From NCBI GenBank assembly GCA_003222895.1, contig QHXI01000050.1, positions 24,975 to 88,974 of the forward strand: a stretch of 64,000 nt of DNA, given 5' to 3'. Position 1 is the stretch's first letter. Every line of letters starts with the position of its first letter. Shown here in pieces: positions 34,560 through 43,855 of the stretch. Made by a program: the position numbers and the translations under genes. This stretch comes from Acidobacteriota bacterium (GTDB lineage: Bacteria > Acidobacteriota > Blastocatellia > Pyrinomonadales > Pyrinomonadaceae). The notes beneath the pieces were generated by a model, which saw only the letters and a program-made list of their open reading frames with translations, made no database searches and had not been told where the DNA came from.

Positions 34560-34615
34560 AATTAGCGTAGATAGGCACAAGCTAAAGCTTGAAGTCTGAG
34601 TTATTATTCAAATTC

Positions 34616-35410
34616 ATGCTCCTGGTAATCGACATCGGCAATACGAACACTTCGCTCGGAGTGTTTGACGGCGAGAAACTTGTCGCGCATTGGCGTCTGA
34701 CGACAGCGCGCTCGCGCACGGTTGATGAATGGGGAGTGCACGCCCGCAATCTGTTTTCGCTGGCCGGACTCGACGTCACGTCAATTGATGCGATTGCGAT
34801 CGCGTCGGTAGTTCCGCCGCTGAATTTCACGCTCAGGCGAATGGCAGAACTTTATTTTCACCTGACACCGCTCTTCATCGATCATACAGTCGACACCGGC
34901 GTGGCAATCCTTTACGAGCCGGCTTCGGACGTTGGCGCTGATCGAATTGTCGACGCGGTTGCAGCAATCAAGAAATACGGCGCGCCGTGCATCGTCGTCG
35001 ACTTCGGCACGGCAACCACCTTCGATGCGATCAATTCACAGGGCGAGTATCTCGGCGGCGTAATTACGCCGGGCATTACAATTTCATCCGATGCTTTGTT
35101 TGAGCGCGCCGCGAAATTGCCGCGTGTCGAAATCAAGAATCCGCAGAAGGTGATCGGATCGGCCACGGTAGAGGCGATGCAGTCCGGGCTGTATCACGGC
35201 TACATTGGATTAGTTGATGGAATTTTGCGCAAGATGATCCACGAACTTGGCGGTTCGCCAAAGATAATTGCGACCGGCGGCCTCGCGCCCTTGATTGCAA
35301 AAGGCTCTGAGTTCATTGAAACGGTTGACGAAGAGCTGACGCTTGAAGGGATGCGACTCGTGTATGAACGAAGCAGTAACAGAAACTTCGTAGGAGCGAG
35401 ATCTTCATAG
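34616..35410 (+). CDS. coaX: Type III pantothenate kinase
   Basis: CoaX phosphorylates pantothenate in the first step of coenzyme A synthesis. The ATG at 34616 is used; the ORF-track start at 34589 is a TTG in a repeat-like stretch. The 264-residue product has the ASKHA phosphate-1 motif DIGNTNTSLGVF, the substrate region GADRIVDAVAA, DFGTATTFDAI and the GGVITPGI segment. Length is typical. Together with coaBC near 4 kb, most of the CoA route is represented. Confidence 0.95.
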   Translation: MLLVIDIGNTNTSLGVFDGEKLVAHWRLTTARSRTVDEWGVHARNLFSLAGLDVTSIDAIAIASVVPPLNFTLRRMAELYFHLTPLFIDHTVDTGVAILYEPASDVGADRIVDAVAAIKKYGAPCIVVDFGTATTFDAINSQGEYLGGVITPGITISSDALFERAAKLPRVEIKNPQKVIGSATVEAMQSGLYHGYIGLVDGILRKMIHELGGSPKIIATGGLAPLIAKGSEFIETVDEELTLEGMRLVYERSSNRNFVGARSS

Positions 35411-35532
35411 TTTCCGACGCGATTTTGTTGTCGAAGCTCCGTAGGAGCGGCATGTTTGATGTCGCTCCGACGGAGCTTTGAAGTTGATCGACACGATCGC
35501 GTGCCATAAATATGCTGCTCCTACGGAGCTAA
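35386..35532. repeat. GCTCCGTAGGAGC hairpin cluster B1
   Basis: A 20-bp arm (aagctccgtaggagcggcat, 35434-35453) pairs with 35459-35478 at 18 of 20 positions around a 5-base loop. Half copies flank it (cgtaggagcgagat before, gctgctcctacggagct after). The last half supplies the GGAG upstream of the next gene's TTG start. A second cluster is at 46205-46375. Confidence 0.75.
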
Positions 35533-35537
35533 ATGAC

Positions 35538-36248
35538 TTGAACTACTTCTCTTATTTCTCTGAACTCGAAGACACTTTCATTCGCCGCCGCGGCAAACAC
35601 TTGATGCTTAGTCCGATCGATTGGGCAATGATCGAGAGTTGGAAAGAACGTGGAGTGCCGCTGCACGTCGCGGTGCGCGGGATTGAACATGCTTTTGATT
35701 CGTATGAAGCGAAGAAACAGAAGCGCACGGTCAAGACGCTTTTGTATTGCCAGGAAGAAGTCGAGGCTCAATACGCTGAATGGTTAGAGTCGCGCGTGGG
35801 TAGCCATGACGATCAGAGGGATTCCCTTGATGATTCAAAGTCACCATTTCCACGCGCCACCGTCAGCGCCCACCTTGAACGATCGCTGGAAGAACTTACC
35901 AAACTCGCAAGTCAACGAGAGCCAGCGCAGGATGAATTGAGCGAAGCGTTGATGCGAGCTGCTGAACTGTTGACTGAGATCGCTGACGACTACCGATCAT
36001 CAGCGCAACCTGACACGCGCAAACTCGAGGAATCGCTTACCGGGGTCGAGCGCATGCTCGATGATGCGATGCGAATCGCGATTGACGCCGAGACACTGAA
36101 GTCAATTGATACTGAAGTCGATTCACAGATCAAGCCATACAAGCGTCACATGGACAAAGTCGCGTTTGCGCAGACGCGTGAAAATCTTTTCCGGAAGCGT
36201 TTACGCGAATACTTCGGAGTGCCGCGCTTGAGCTTGTTTTTTCTGTAA
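35538..36248 (+). CDS. Hypothetical protein, acidobacterial-type
   Basis: No functional family recognised. I place the start at the TTG at 35538 (LNYFSYFSELED...), nine bases after GGAG. The ORF-track start at 35478 would read 20 residues from repeat B1. The 236-residue product has LSPIDWAMIESWKERGVPLHVAVRGIEHAFD, a small helical domain that I recall as common in Acidobacteriota. A charged, probably coiled-coil middle follows (ERSLEELTKLASQREPAQDE), then the C-terminal FRKRLREYFGVPRLSLF. It has no signal peptide, so it is likely cytoplasmic. The gap to the next gene is filled by palindrome C1. Confidence 0.6.
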   Translation: MNYFSYFSELEDTFIRRRGKHLMLSPIDWAMIESWKERGVPLHVAVRGIEHAFDSYEAKKQKRTVKTLLYCQEEVEAQYAEWLESRVGSHDDQRDSLDDSKSPFPRATVSAHLERSLEELTKLASQREPAQDELSEALMRAAELLTEIADDYRSSAQPDTRKLEESLTGVERMLDDAMRIAIDAETLKSIDTEVDSQIKPYKRHMDKVAFAQTRENLFRKRLREYFGVPRLSLFFL

Positions 36249-36249
36249 A

Positions 36250-36321
36250 GTGTCAGAAGCCCGACCGTGAGGGGGCAACTTGGCCCAACTGGCCCCTACC
36301 TGACGGTCGGGCTTCTGACAC
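36250..36321. repeat. GTGTCAGAAGC palindrome C1
   Basis: A perfect 19-bp inverted repeat (gtgtcagaagcccgaccgt, 36250-36268, with 36303-36321) encloses a 34-base loop that itself contains a smaller gggg/cccc hairpin. It begins one base after the upstream stop. A diverged copy, C2, overlaps the end of lnt. Confidence 0.8.
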
Positions 36322-36327
36322 AAAGGT

Positions 36328-37497
36328 ATGGAAGTAACTATCGAACGCATCCTGCCCGGCGGACTTGGACTCGCGCACGCTGATGGCCGAACCATGATGG
36401 TGGCGCTCGCCGCCCCGGGCGATCGTCTGCGCGTTCGAATCGATCGCGTGAAGGGAAGTGTGGCCTTCGCTTCAATCGAAGAGATCCTCGAACCATCACC
36501 GGAACGCGTCCAGCCGCCGTGCCCTTACTTTGGCCGATGCGGTGGCTGCGATTTTCAGCAGTTGAATTATCAGACACAACTCGCCGCCAAAATCGAGATC
36601 ATCAAAGACTGTCTGCATCGAATCGCTCGCATCGATAAGGTTCCGGATTTTGAAATCATCGGCGCGCCGAACCAGTGGCATTATCGCGCGCGAGCGCAGT
36701 GGCAATACGATGCTGAGCAAAAGCGGCTCGGGTATTTCGAGAGTGCTTCGCGCCGAGTTTGTGACGTAGCCGAATGCGGCGTACTCGTGCCGGAGTTGCA
36801 AGCGACACTTGAGAACTTGCGCGCCCAGATGGTCGATGAGGCCCTGTCGCACGATGCTCGCTACTTTCGCGCGATTGCTGGTGATGACGGCGTCTCGGTC
36901 ATGCCAAGCGTTAGAAGCACGAACGCGCGCCAGGGCAAAGTAGATGAAATTCGTCGCTTGATTGGCGACGACGCTTACACGCTGACTGCCGAACATTTCT
37001 TTCAAACCAACGCCGATCTTCTTCCTCGATTGATTGATGCGGCGATCGGCGACGCGAGCGGAGAGAGAGCAATAGAACTCTACTCTGGTGTCGGTCTGTT
37101 CACCTTGCCGCTCGCGCGTCGGTTCAGTTACGTGATCGCAGTCGAAGACGATCGAGACGCTGCGAAGCAAGCTCGTAAGAATCTCGCTAATGCAGGATTG
37201 ACGAACGCTGAGATCGCTCATACTGATGTTGGTGATTGGCTTGGTTCAACCGGTGCACTCCAGCAAGCTGATTTTCTTTTGCTCGATCCGCCCCGCGCCG
37301 GGGCTGAATCGCGAGTGATTGCAGGAATTGTGCAACTTAAGCCAAAACAAATCTGCTATGTATCTTGCGATCCGGCAACGCTCGCGCGTGATTTAAGGAA
37401 GTTAATCGCTGGCGGATTTTCTCTTGACTCCGTCGTCGCCTTTGATATGTTTCCGCAGACTCATCACGTGGAAACCGTGGTTCATCTCAGCGGTTAA
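36328..37497 (+). CDS. TrmA/RlmD-family uracil-5 RNA methyltransferase
   Basis: The 389-residue protein has an N-terminal TRAM domain (EVTIERILPGGLGLAHADG). The 4Fe-4S cysteines are in CPYFGRCGGC and CDVAEC, as in RlmD/RumA-type 23S rRNA m5U methyltransferases. The SAM site is LYSGVGLFTLPLA. The catalytic cysteine lies in YVSCDPATLARDL, after LLDPPRAG. Members methylate U in 23S rRNA or tRNA; the exact target cannot be read. It is 8 bases upstream of comEC. Confidence 0.9.
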   Translation: MEVTIERILPGGLGLAHADGRTMMVALAAPGDRLRVRIDRVKGSVAFASIEEILEPSPERVQPPCPYFGRCGGCDFQQLNYQTQLAAKIEIIKDCLHRIARIDKVPDFEIIGAPNQWHYRARAQWQYDAEQKRLGYFESASRRVCDVAECGVLVPELQATLENLRAQMVDEALSHDARYFRAIAGDDGVSVMPSVRSTNARQGKVDEIRRLIGDDAYTLTAEHFFQTNADLLPRLIDAAIGDASGERAIELYSGVGLFTLPLARRFSYVIAVEDDRDAAKQARKNLANAGLTNAEIAHTDVGDWLGSTGALQQADFLLLDPPRAGAESRVIAGIVQLKPKQICYVSCDPATLARDLRKLIAGGFSLDSVVAFDMFPQTHHVETVVHLSG

Positions 37498-37505
37498 CGA
37501 ATCGA

Positions 37506-40235
37506 ATGACCGAACTCCCACGAGCGCGCCTCACCCAGACACCACTTCTAGTTCTCGCTCTCTCCCTCGCCGCGGGAATCTTCGTCGGACATTACCAGCC
37601 ATCATCAAGATCGATTCTGATCGGCACCGCGTCCATTGCGGTGATCGTCATGTTGATTTCTATTTGGACGGTTCGTCGCGGAAAGTTTCGCAGAGCTTCA
37701 GTTCTGATCGTCGTCGGCTTTCTCGCGGCCGGAGTTGCTCTTTCGCAAATTGAAAATGAACCGCCCGATCCTAATCGCATCAAGCGAATGTTCGACGACG
37801 AACTGATCGCGGCGAATGAACCGGCCGAACTGATCGCAGTCGTCCAGGGCCAGCCGGAATCCGCGCCCGACGGTTTCTATCTGAACGTGAGAGCAGAATC
37901 CGTTCGATCGAGATTAGGCGACCGTGCTGTCACGGGCACAGTGTTGTTATTCGCGATTGAGGGTGACGCGCAAGCTCACAACAGATACGAAGCGCTCGAA
38001 CTTCGTCACGGCGCACGTATTCGCGTGCTGACCGTGTTGAGTCGCGATGACGATTATCGGAATCCGGGGGTGCTGCCGTTCACTGAATATCTTGATCGGA
38101 AGGATTTCGACGCGACAGGCATTATCAAGAGTCCGCTGTTGGTCGAGCGGCTTGATGACGCTGTCGTATTTCTGCCGCTTGCCTGGCTGTATGAATGGCG
38201 TGAAGGCTTAGAGAAGCATTTCGATGAGCAATTCTCGCGCGAGACTGCAGGAGTTTTGGATGCGGTGCTCCTCGGCAATCGATACAAAGTTTCGCGCGAG
38301 GTCGCAGATCGATTTCGAGCCGGTGGAACGTTTCATGTCTTAGTAATTGCGGGTTTGCACATAAGCTTCATCGCCGGCGTGATCTTTCTGTTGATGAGAC
38401 GTCTGACACGCAATCGAATAATGCAATTCATTTGCGCGATTTCGTTTCTGTTTGCGTATTCAATCGCTGTCGGTGCGCAGACGCCGGTGATGCGAGCCGC
38501 ATTAGTGTTCAGCCTGGGAATATTCGCGCCGATCGTTTGGCGACGCGCCAACTCACTTAACGTGATTGCCGGTGCAGCTCTGGCACTGCTAGTTTGGAGT
38601 CCAAACGATCTGTTCGATCCGTCGTTTCAACTCACGTTTCTTTCGGTGATTTCAATTGTCGCGATCGCCGTCCCAATCATGACGCGGATGCAAGAAGTTG
38701 GATCGTGGCGACCGACGCACGAAACCCCTTATCCGCCGAAGTGTGCGCGCTGGTTCCGCATCTCATCCGAAGCTTTGTTCTGGGGTGAACTTGCCTGGAA
38801 AACTGATATGGCTGCATCGAACATTCGCTATCGTCTGTTCAAGACGCGCGCCGCGGCCGCGCTCGAACGCTGGCGCTTGCAGAGATTTCTTCGATTTGCG
38901 ACGGCCGCAATTGTTGTTTCAGCAAGCGTGCAAGTCGGCATGCTGCCCGTGCTCATCATTTACTTTCATCGAGTCTCGTTCGCATCGTTGCTGTTGAATA
39001 TTTTTGTCGGCGCGGCGATGGCTGTCGTCGCCTTCATCGCCTTGGCCGCGATTACCGTTGCGCAAATCAGCTCGTCGGCCGCGATACCCTTCATTTGGTT
39101 AGCCGAAAAGATCGAATCGCTGATGGTTCACGCTGTCGATCCTTTCAATCGCTTGGGGGTTGCGGCGATTCGCTTGCCACATTATCGTGGCTGGGCCGCG
39201 GCGATCTACGTTCTCTATTTTTTCGCGCTCGGTTCTCTTTGCTTCGCATTGGCCCGATGGAATCCGTTGCGACTGGACATGATCGCAGGCAGGCGAAGGA
39301 GTCTTAGTCCGGCGCACACCAGAATTGCGGCTATCGCTTTCGGACTGCTGCTATCGATAATTCTCTTACACCCTTTCACGGCGGCCCGCGCCGATGGCGA
39401 GCTTCATGTCGATTTTCTCGATGTTGGGCAAGGCGACTGCGCTGTGGTGACTATGCCTGACGGCGCGACGCTGATGATCGACGGTGGCGGCCGGCCGAAT
39501 ATCGATTGGAACAAATCAGATAGCGACGAAAGCGAATTAACCTTCGAGCGCGACACGCGCAGTATCGGTGAAGGCGTCGTGTCTGAGTATCTCTGGTCGC
39601 GTGGTCTGGATCGTGTCGATTACATTCTGCCGACGCATGCTGATGCCGATCACATCGACGGCTTAAATGACGTGGCTCGAAATTTCAAAGTGCGCGGTGC
39701 CATCGTCGCGCGCACGCCTCCGGATGATTATGAGTATGTGCGATTCGCCAAGACGATGAAAGATACAGGCGTGCCGATTGAGAAAGTCGGAGCGGGTGAC
39801 GTGCTTCATTTCGGCAACGTGATAATTGATGTGGTGTGGCCGCTGGCTTCTGCCGATCCGACCTCGCCCTATCGCAACAACGATGGATTGGTCCTGCGCC
39901 TTCGCTATGGTGACAAGACGTTTATCTTTATGGCTGACGTTGAAAAAGAAACCGAAGCAGCGTTGCTAAAACAGTCCGCGGAATTACAGGCGGACGTAGT
40001 GAAGGTGGCGCATCATGGCAGTCGAACGTCCTCAATCGAACCATTCGTTTCGGCGACGCATTCTTCGCTTGCGATCATTTCCGTCGGGCGCACGTCGATC
40101 TTTGGCCATCCCAATAAGGAAGTGGTTGAACGTTGGCGGGCTAGTGGAGCGACGGTAATGACGACCGGCGAGAGCGGAACAATTAGTGTGATTACCGACG
40201 GAAAGGCATTGGCGATAAGTGCGTTTGTTAGGTAA
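37506..40235 (+). CDS. comEC: DNA internalization channel ComEC/Rec2
   Basis: ComEC forms the inner-membrane channel that imports single-stranded DNA during transformation. The 909-residue product has an N-terminal pair of membrane segments and a DUF4131-type region. The competence domain follows with several membrane segments (FHVLVIAGLHISFIAGVIFLLMRR, MRAALVFSLGIFAPIVW). The C-terminal metallo-beta-lactamase domain contains LDVGQGDCAVVTMPDG, THADADHIDG and VKVAHHGSRTS. All parts appear complete. It starts 8 bases after the methyltransferase. A ComEA-like gene is at 45833-46189. Confidence 0.94.
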   Translation: MTELPRARLTQTPLLVLALSLAAGIFVGHYQPSSRSILIGTASIAVIVMLISIWTVRRGKFRRASVLIVVGFLAAGVALSQIENEPPDPNRIKRMFDDELIAANEPAELIAVVQGQPESAPDGFYLNVRAESVRSRLGDRAVTGTVLLFAIEGDAQAHNRYEALELRHGARIRVLTVLSRDDDYRNPGVLPFTEYLDRKDFDATGIIKSPLLVERLDDAVVFLPLAWLYEWREGLEKHFDEQFSRETAGVLDAVLLGNRYKVSREVADRFRAGGTFHVLVIAGLHISFIAGVIFLLMRRLTRNRIMQFICAISFLFAYSIAVGAQTPVMRAALVFSLGIFAPIVWRRANSLNVIAGAALALLVWSPNDLFDPSFQLTFLSVISIVAIAVPIMTRMQEVGSWRPTHETPYPPKCARWFRISSEALFWGELAWKTDMAASNIRYRLFKTRAAAALERWRLQRFLRFATAAIVVSASVQVGMLPVLIIYFHRVSFASLLLNIFVGAAMAVVAFIALAAITVAQISSSAAIPFIWLAEKIESLMVHAVDPFNRLGVAAIRLPHYRGWAAAIYVLYFFALGSLCFALARWNPLRLDMIAGRRRSLSPAHTRIAAIAFGLLLSIILLHPFTAARADGELHVDFLDVGQGDCAVVTMPDGATLMIDGGGRPNIDWNKSDSDESELTFERDTRSIGEGVVSEYLWSRGLDRVDYILPTHADADHIDGLNDVARNFKVRGAIVARTPPDDYEYVRFAKTMKDTGVPIEKVGAGDVLHFGNVIIDVVWPLASADPTSPYRNNDGLVLRLRYGDKTFIFMADVEKETEAALLKQSAELQADVVKVAHHGSRTSSIEPFVSATHSSLAIISVGRTSIFGHPNKEVVERWRASGATVMTTGESGTISVITDGKALAISAFVR

Positions 40236-40346
40236 CACGACTTCCGCAGATCACTCACCACAAAAAACAGAGCGGCGCGGAATTCAGCTTGAGTAATTTC
40301 GGGTTTGCCAATACAATCACTGACCAAAACCGCCCTCGGAGTAACC

Positions 40347-41312
40347 GTGGTTCGCCAAAACTTAACACTGTTTCGTGAGCAAATCTTCCAAGATTCGCCA
40401 TTTGATGACTCTTCGGCCTTTCAAGATGATGTCCATGACCAAATACTCCTCAGCCCGCTCGAACGCGAAGTTGTTGACTCTCCTGAATTCCAACGCCTTT
40501 TTAGGCTAGGACAGCTCGGCTTCGTTGACCTTGTTTACCACACCGCCAATCATACGCGGGGCGCACATTGTATTGGAACGTGCGGAGTATCAAAACGGCT
40601 CATCGATGGGTTGAATCGCAACAATGCAAAATTTGCGAGTCTCCGACGAGAACGTCGGGGTGACAAAACTGAAATACTAGAAATTAGCAAAGTAGAGCGT
40701 GTGCTCATAAGCCTGGGCGCTCTCCTTCATGATTTATCGCACGGCCCTTTCTCACACGACATAGAGAAAAAGACCCACAGATATGTCTCTGCTAGCAAGT
40801 GGATCAAAGTTGAATCGCATTACGGTCCCTTCGAAAAGCACGACAACTACCATACGAATCCGGCACTCTACGTATTCTTGATGGATACGCGCGTATCTGT
40901 TTTGGCTCGGATTCTCAGATGCTATTCACGCGACTTTTACCAACTACTCGCTGATGAAGCACATCGCTATTCTCATCTAAGTCCGTTTTTTGCATTGACG
41001 CAAAAGTGGAAAACTGCGGACCAGGAGATCTTGCCATCGCTCTTATTCCATTTGCTTGTTTTTGAGAAAACCGAAGAAGCCGCTCGGCATGAAATCCTGG
41101 TGCGAACCTCGTTTGAATCTGAGAGCGTCGTCGCTTGGGGCTTGGGCCCCCAAGACTTGCGATCTGAGCTTCACCAGGCTTGGTATCAACCTTTTCGCCA
41201 TGACATTATCGGCAATACGTTGAGTGCGGATCTTGTGGATTATCTCCTTCGCGACCTACAGCGGCTCGGGAAGAGTCGTAACCCCGATTGGAAGATACGG
41301 CTCTTGACCTAA
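40347..41312 (+). CDS. SAMHD1-like HD phosphohydrolase, 5' part of a frameshifted gene
   Basis: The GTG at 40347 is favoured because GGAG lies five bases upstream; the ORF track uses a TTG at 40305. The 321-residue segment has the four metal-site elements of COG1078/SAMHD1-type dNTP hydrolases: RGAHCIG (first His), LLHDLSHGPFSH (HD), and the late Asp in LSADLVDYLLRDLQRLG. The reading then ends after only ten more residues (SRNPDWKIRLLT). The next ORF, in the minus 1 frame, continues with sequence that fits the family. One missing C in the CCCC run at 41282-41285 would join them. The codon style is more AT-rich than the neighbours. Confidence 0.75.
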   Translation: MVRQNLTLFREQIFQDSPFDDSSAFQDDVHDQILLSPLEREVVDSPEFQRLFRLGQLGFVDLVYHTANHTRGAHCIGTCGVSKRLIDGLNRNNAKFASLRRERRGDKTEILEISKVERVLISLGALLHDLSHGPFSHDIEKKTHRYVSASKWIKVESHYGPFEKHDNYHTNPALYVFLMDTRVSVLARILRCYSRDFYQLLADEAHRYSHLSPFFALTQKWKTADQEILPSLLFHLLVFEKTEEAARHEILVRTSFESESVVAWGLGPQDLRSELHQAWYQPFRHDIIGNTLSADLVDYLLRDLQRLGKSRNPDWKIRLLT

Positions 41313-42778
41313 ACGACTACAAAAGAGGAACTGTAAGGGCAGAAAGAATAAACGACATCTTTAGATTATTAGATCTGCGACACGAAATTCACGAAAAAGC
41401 TGTCTACCATCGAATCGTTCAATCCGCGATCGCAATGATGTCCCGTGCTGCGCTGATGTTGGAAGATGAGAAACCGCCGATACGATCGCTTTACGGATTA
41501 GACGGTAGGTCACCCGCTCTAGCTGGCGATGATCATTTCATGACATTAATGACTAACGCCGCGGCAAAAGACTGTGATGGAGGAGACGAAGTTTCTCCGC
41601 TTCGGACAATCCCATGGAAACTGGCCGAGCGCAGAATGTACCGTCCACTAATGCTGATCTCGGGCGATCGCGTGCCGAAATTGTTAAGCGGAGTCTGTAA
41701 TATGCAGGAGAGTCTCGCTCCGACTTTGCGAGAACTCGCTGCAGTTGTTGATTCCACATATTACTCTTCATTCTTCCTATTTCTGTCGTGGTGCATAGAA
41801 TCACTTCTTCAACACTCGATTGATGGTGACAGCGGTTTAGATTCCTACATCGGTGAGGTTGTTGAGAACGAGGAGCTTCTTACTAGGAGCGCTTTAGTAA
41901 TCCCAAAGCGGGTAATCTTCTGGACGACTCCCTATAAGCAATTGTATAAAGATCCTGCCTTGCTCGTAAGGGTAGCAGACCAACTTGTAACTCTAGAGAA
42001 TCTGCCAAACAACGAATCAATCAGTGAGCCGTTGCAGGATCGTGTAAAAGCCGGAATACTCGATGCTGAGACGAAAAACGAGGGACTCTGGAAGCTATAT
42101 GTATTTCTTAGTGACGGCTTGTTCTATACCGGCCCACTATCCAAGCTGTTATCCGAGCATCCGTGCAATATCGTGCCCGATGAACACCTCAACTGTTTAA
42201 GATCTGCGCAGAACATCGTCATTCGCGGGCTCAGAACCGTTTGGGAAGATTGGGAAGCGAATCGTCGGACCGGACTCGATTTATCAAAACCAGCTTCGCC
42301 CGATCACTTTCGTCAGCTTCTGACAGTGTTTCGTAGTGAAAGAGTGAAATACGAAGCCTACAATTCAACGTTGCTTGATGAAGTGTCTGAGGTGGCCGTC
42401 GGCGAGTACCTTCACGGCGAAGATCTCGAGAAATGTCGCGACATTCGTTACAAGTACGATGTTTCGATGAGTTTTCAAGAAGCCGTCAACAACATCGAAC
42501 TCCCGGTTGACAAGCGTGAATTGGTTCTTGGAATCGCCGATTTGTTGCAAGTATCTGACAAGCAACTGGCTACGCAAGAGACACAGGAGTTTCTGGTTAA
42601 GCTGGCTCGTAGAATTGAAACCGATAAAGAATTCGAAGCAGCAATCTCGCGCGATATCGGCAGAGCTGAAAAAGAAGCGGCGCGCGGTCGTTTGCCCATT
42701 CATCCCGAACGGCTTCGAGCCGTGTATTTGGGAAAGTTGACCCCGGCTTCCCTTCTGCGTGAAAAGACAAATGTCTGA
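41288..42778 (+). CDS. SAMHD1-like HD phosphohydrolase, 3' part after the frameshift
   Basis: This 496-residue ORF begins only at a TTG (41288) without a ribosome site and overlaps the preceding ORF by 25 bases. Its first 55 residues (LDLNDYKRGTVRAERINDIFRLLDLRHEIHEKAVYHRIV) resemble the helical segment that follows the last metal-ligand Asp in HD hydrolases. It therefore looks like the continuation of one gene of about 815 residues. The rest, about 400 residues, is helical with no motif I can name and is longer than in standard COG1078 proteins. It could be a partner-binding or regulatory region. It overlaps the peptidase gene by 8 bases. Confidence 0.6.
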   Translation: MEDTALDLNDYKRGTVRAERINDIFRLLDLRHEIHEKAVYHRIVQSAIAMMSRAALMLEDEKPPIRSLYGLDGRSPALAGDDHFMTLMTNAAAKDCDGGDEVSPLRTIPWKLAERRMYRPLMLISGDRVPKLLSGVCNMQESLAPTLRELAAVVDSTYYSSFFLFLSWCIESLLQHSIDGDSGLDSYIGEVVENEELLTRSALVIPKRVIFWTTPYKQLYKDPALLVRVADQLVTLENLPNNESISEPLQDRVKAGILDAETKNEGLWKLYVFLSDGLFYTGPLSKLLSEHPCNIVPDEHLNCLRSAQNIVIRGLRTVWEDWEANRRTGLDLSKPASPDHFRQLLTVFRSERVKYEAYNSTLLDEVSEVAVGEYLHGEDLEKCRDIRYKYDVSMSFQEAVNNIELPVDKRELVLGIADLLQVSDKQLATQETQEFLVKLARRIETDKEFEAAISRDIGRAEKEAARGRLPIHPERLRAVYLGKLTPASLLREKTNV

Positions 42779-43823
42779 CTTAACAGCGCGTTTGGTATAT
42801 CGCAGGTACCTGTCCCTATTGGGGGCCAAAACGAAGGATTCCTTTGAAAACGACATTGTATCTCGCTTGACCTATGCCCTTCGTGAAAAGACCGAGCACA
42901 CTCTCCCGGTTAAGCTTTCCCGCGTAAGCGAACAATTCCTAATAGACCCTGTGCCGACAACGGCCGTTGGGCCCAGTGGAGGCACGATCACCTTTAACTG
43001 TAACCGCAAAAGATTTGTGATCACCCTCTACGGACTAAATGCGGACCAATATGATGACATTGGACCCAAGAGTAAACTCCGATTCAACTATGCACATGAA
43101 GTTGCCCATAGGTTTTTCTTCATAGAACAAAATGAAGGATGGGTTCGAGCGATCCACGAAGCAATCACTCGGCTAGATGGTCCTCAAAGAATAAACGCGC
43201 TCACGACTTTGACCCACCATGAAGAGATGATTTGCAACAACGTTGCTCGGAGAGTGCTAATACCTGACGACGTTCTACTTAATACCATCGCACCAGGCCT
43301 AATGATCGAACTGGGCGCAAATAGAAAGCAGTTTTTTGACGCTCTGAGCAAATTTGCTGATATGCTCGTCGTTTCCCGAGAGTGTCTCTTGCTCCGCCTA
43401 AAAAACGCGATAGTTAAGGGTACGATCATGGCACCCACTCACCGTGTGCTATTCCTCGTCGAACCCTCCACTTCCTGTGATAAAGCCCGACGGATGAAAG
43501 GAGAGCTACATCTGCGAGTACCTTTATTTCCCACTACTCTCTTTAGCCAGGCGCTCAGACCCGTTTTCCCAGGTATGAATTTTTCAGAGTTCGGTCGCCC
43601 AGCGGATGAAATCGTCAGAGATCTCATGTTCAGCACGAGCCCGTCGGGAGCGGTAAAACTACCGATGCATTTCGCCTTTAAAGGGTCTGCGGATGGCAGC
43701 GGATTAACAATGAACTTCCGGGGTTGGTGGCACAAACTACCGAGCGCCAGAAATAAACATGCAAAACTGGTCTTTTGGGGGTTGCTGCAAAATCCTGCGA
43801 CGGCTGTTGCGGGTTTACGATAA
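42771..43823 (+). CDS. ImmA/IrrE-family zinc metallopeptidase-like protein
   Basis: The ATG at 42771 overlaps the HD gene's stop by eight bases (atgtctga), so translational coupling is likely. The 350-residue protein has HEVAH (H109 and H113) in FNYAHEVAHRFFF. A glutamate follows in THHEEMICNNVARRVLIPDDVL, the pattern of ImmA/IrrE (COG2856) peptidases, which cleave repressors in phage, ICE and stress circuits. A further 140 residues at the C-terminus match nothing I recognise and may bind a ligand or substrate. No partner repressor gene with a helix-turn-helix is adjacent. Confidence 0.7.
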   Translation: MSDLTARLVYRRYLSLLGAKTKDSFENDIVSRLTYALREKTEHTLPVKLSRVSEQFLIDPVPTTAVGPSGGTITFNCNRKRFVITLYGLNADQYDDIGPKSKLRFNYAHEVAHRFFFIEQNEGWVRAIHEAITRLDGPQRINALTTLTHHEEMICNNVARRVLIPDDVLLNTIAPGLMIELGANRKQFFDALSKFADMLVVSRECLLLRLKNAIVKGTIMAPTHRVLFLVEPSTSCDKARRMKGELHLRVPLFPTTLFSQALRPVFPGMNFSEFGRPADEIVRDLMFSTSPSGAVKLPMHFAFKGSADGSGLTMNFRGWWHKLPSARNKHAKLVFWGLLQNPATAVAGLR

Positions 43824-43855
43824 CGTTCTTGGGCCCCGACAAAGCCTACCCAACG

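Noticed and set aside
36496-37221. 241-residue minus ORF
   Set aside because: Antisense to the RNA methyltransferase, which has intact catalytic motifs.
40236-43855. Mobile element carrying the HD/peptidase cassette
   Set aside because: No integrase, transposase, tRNA or flanking direct repeats seen; only codon style suggests transfer.
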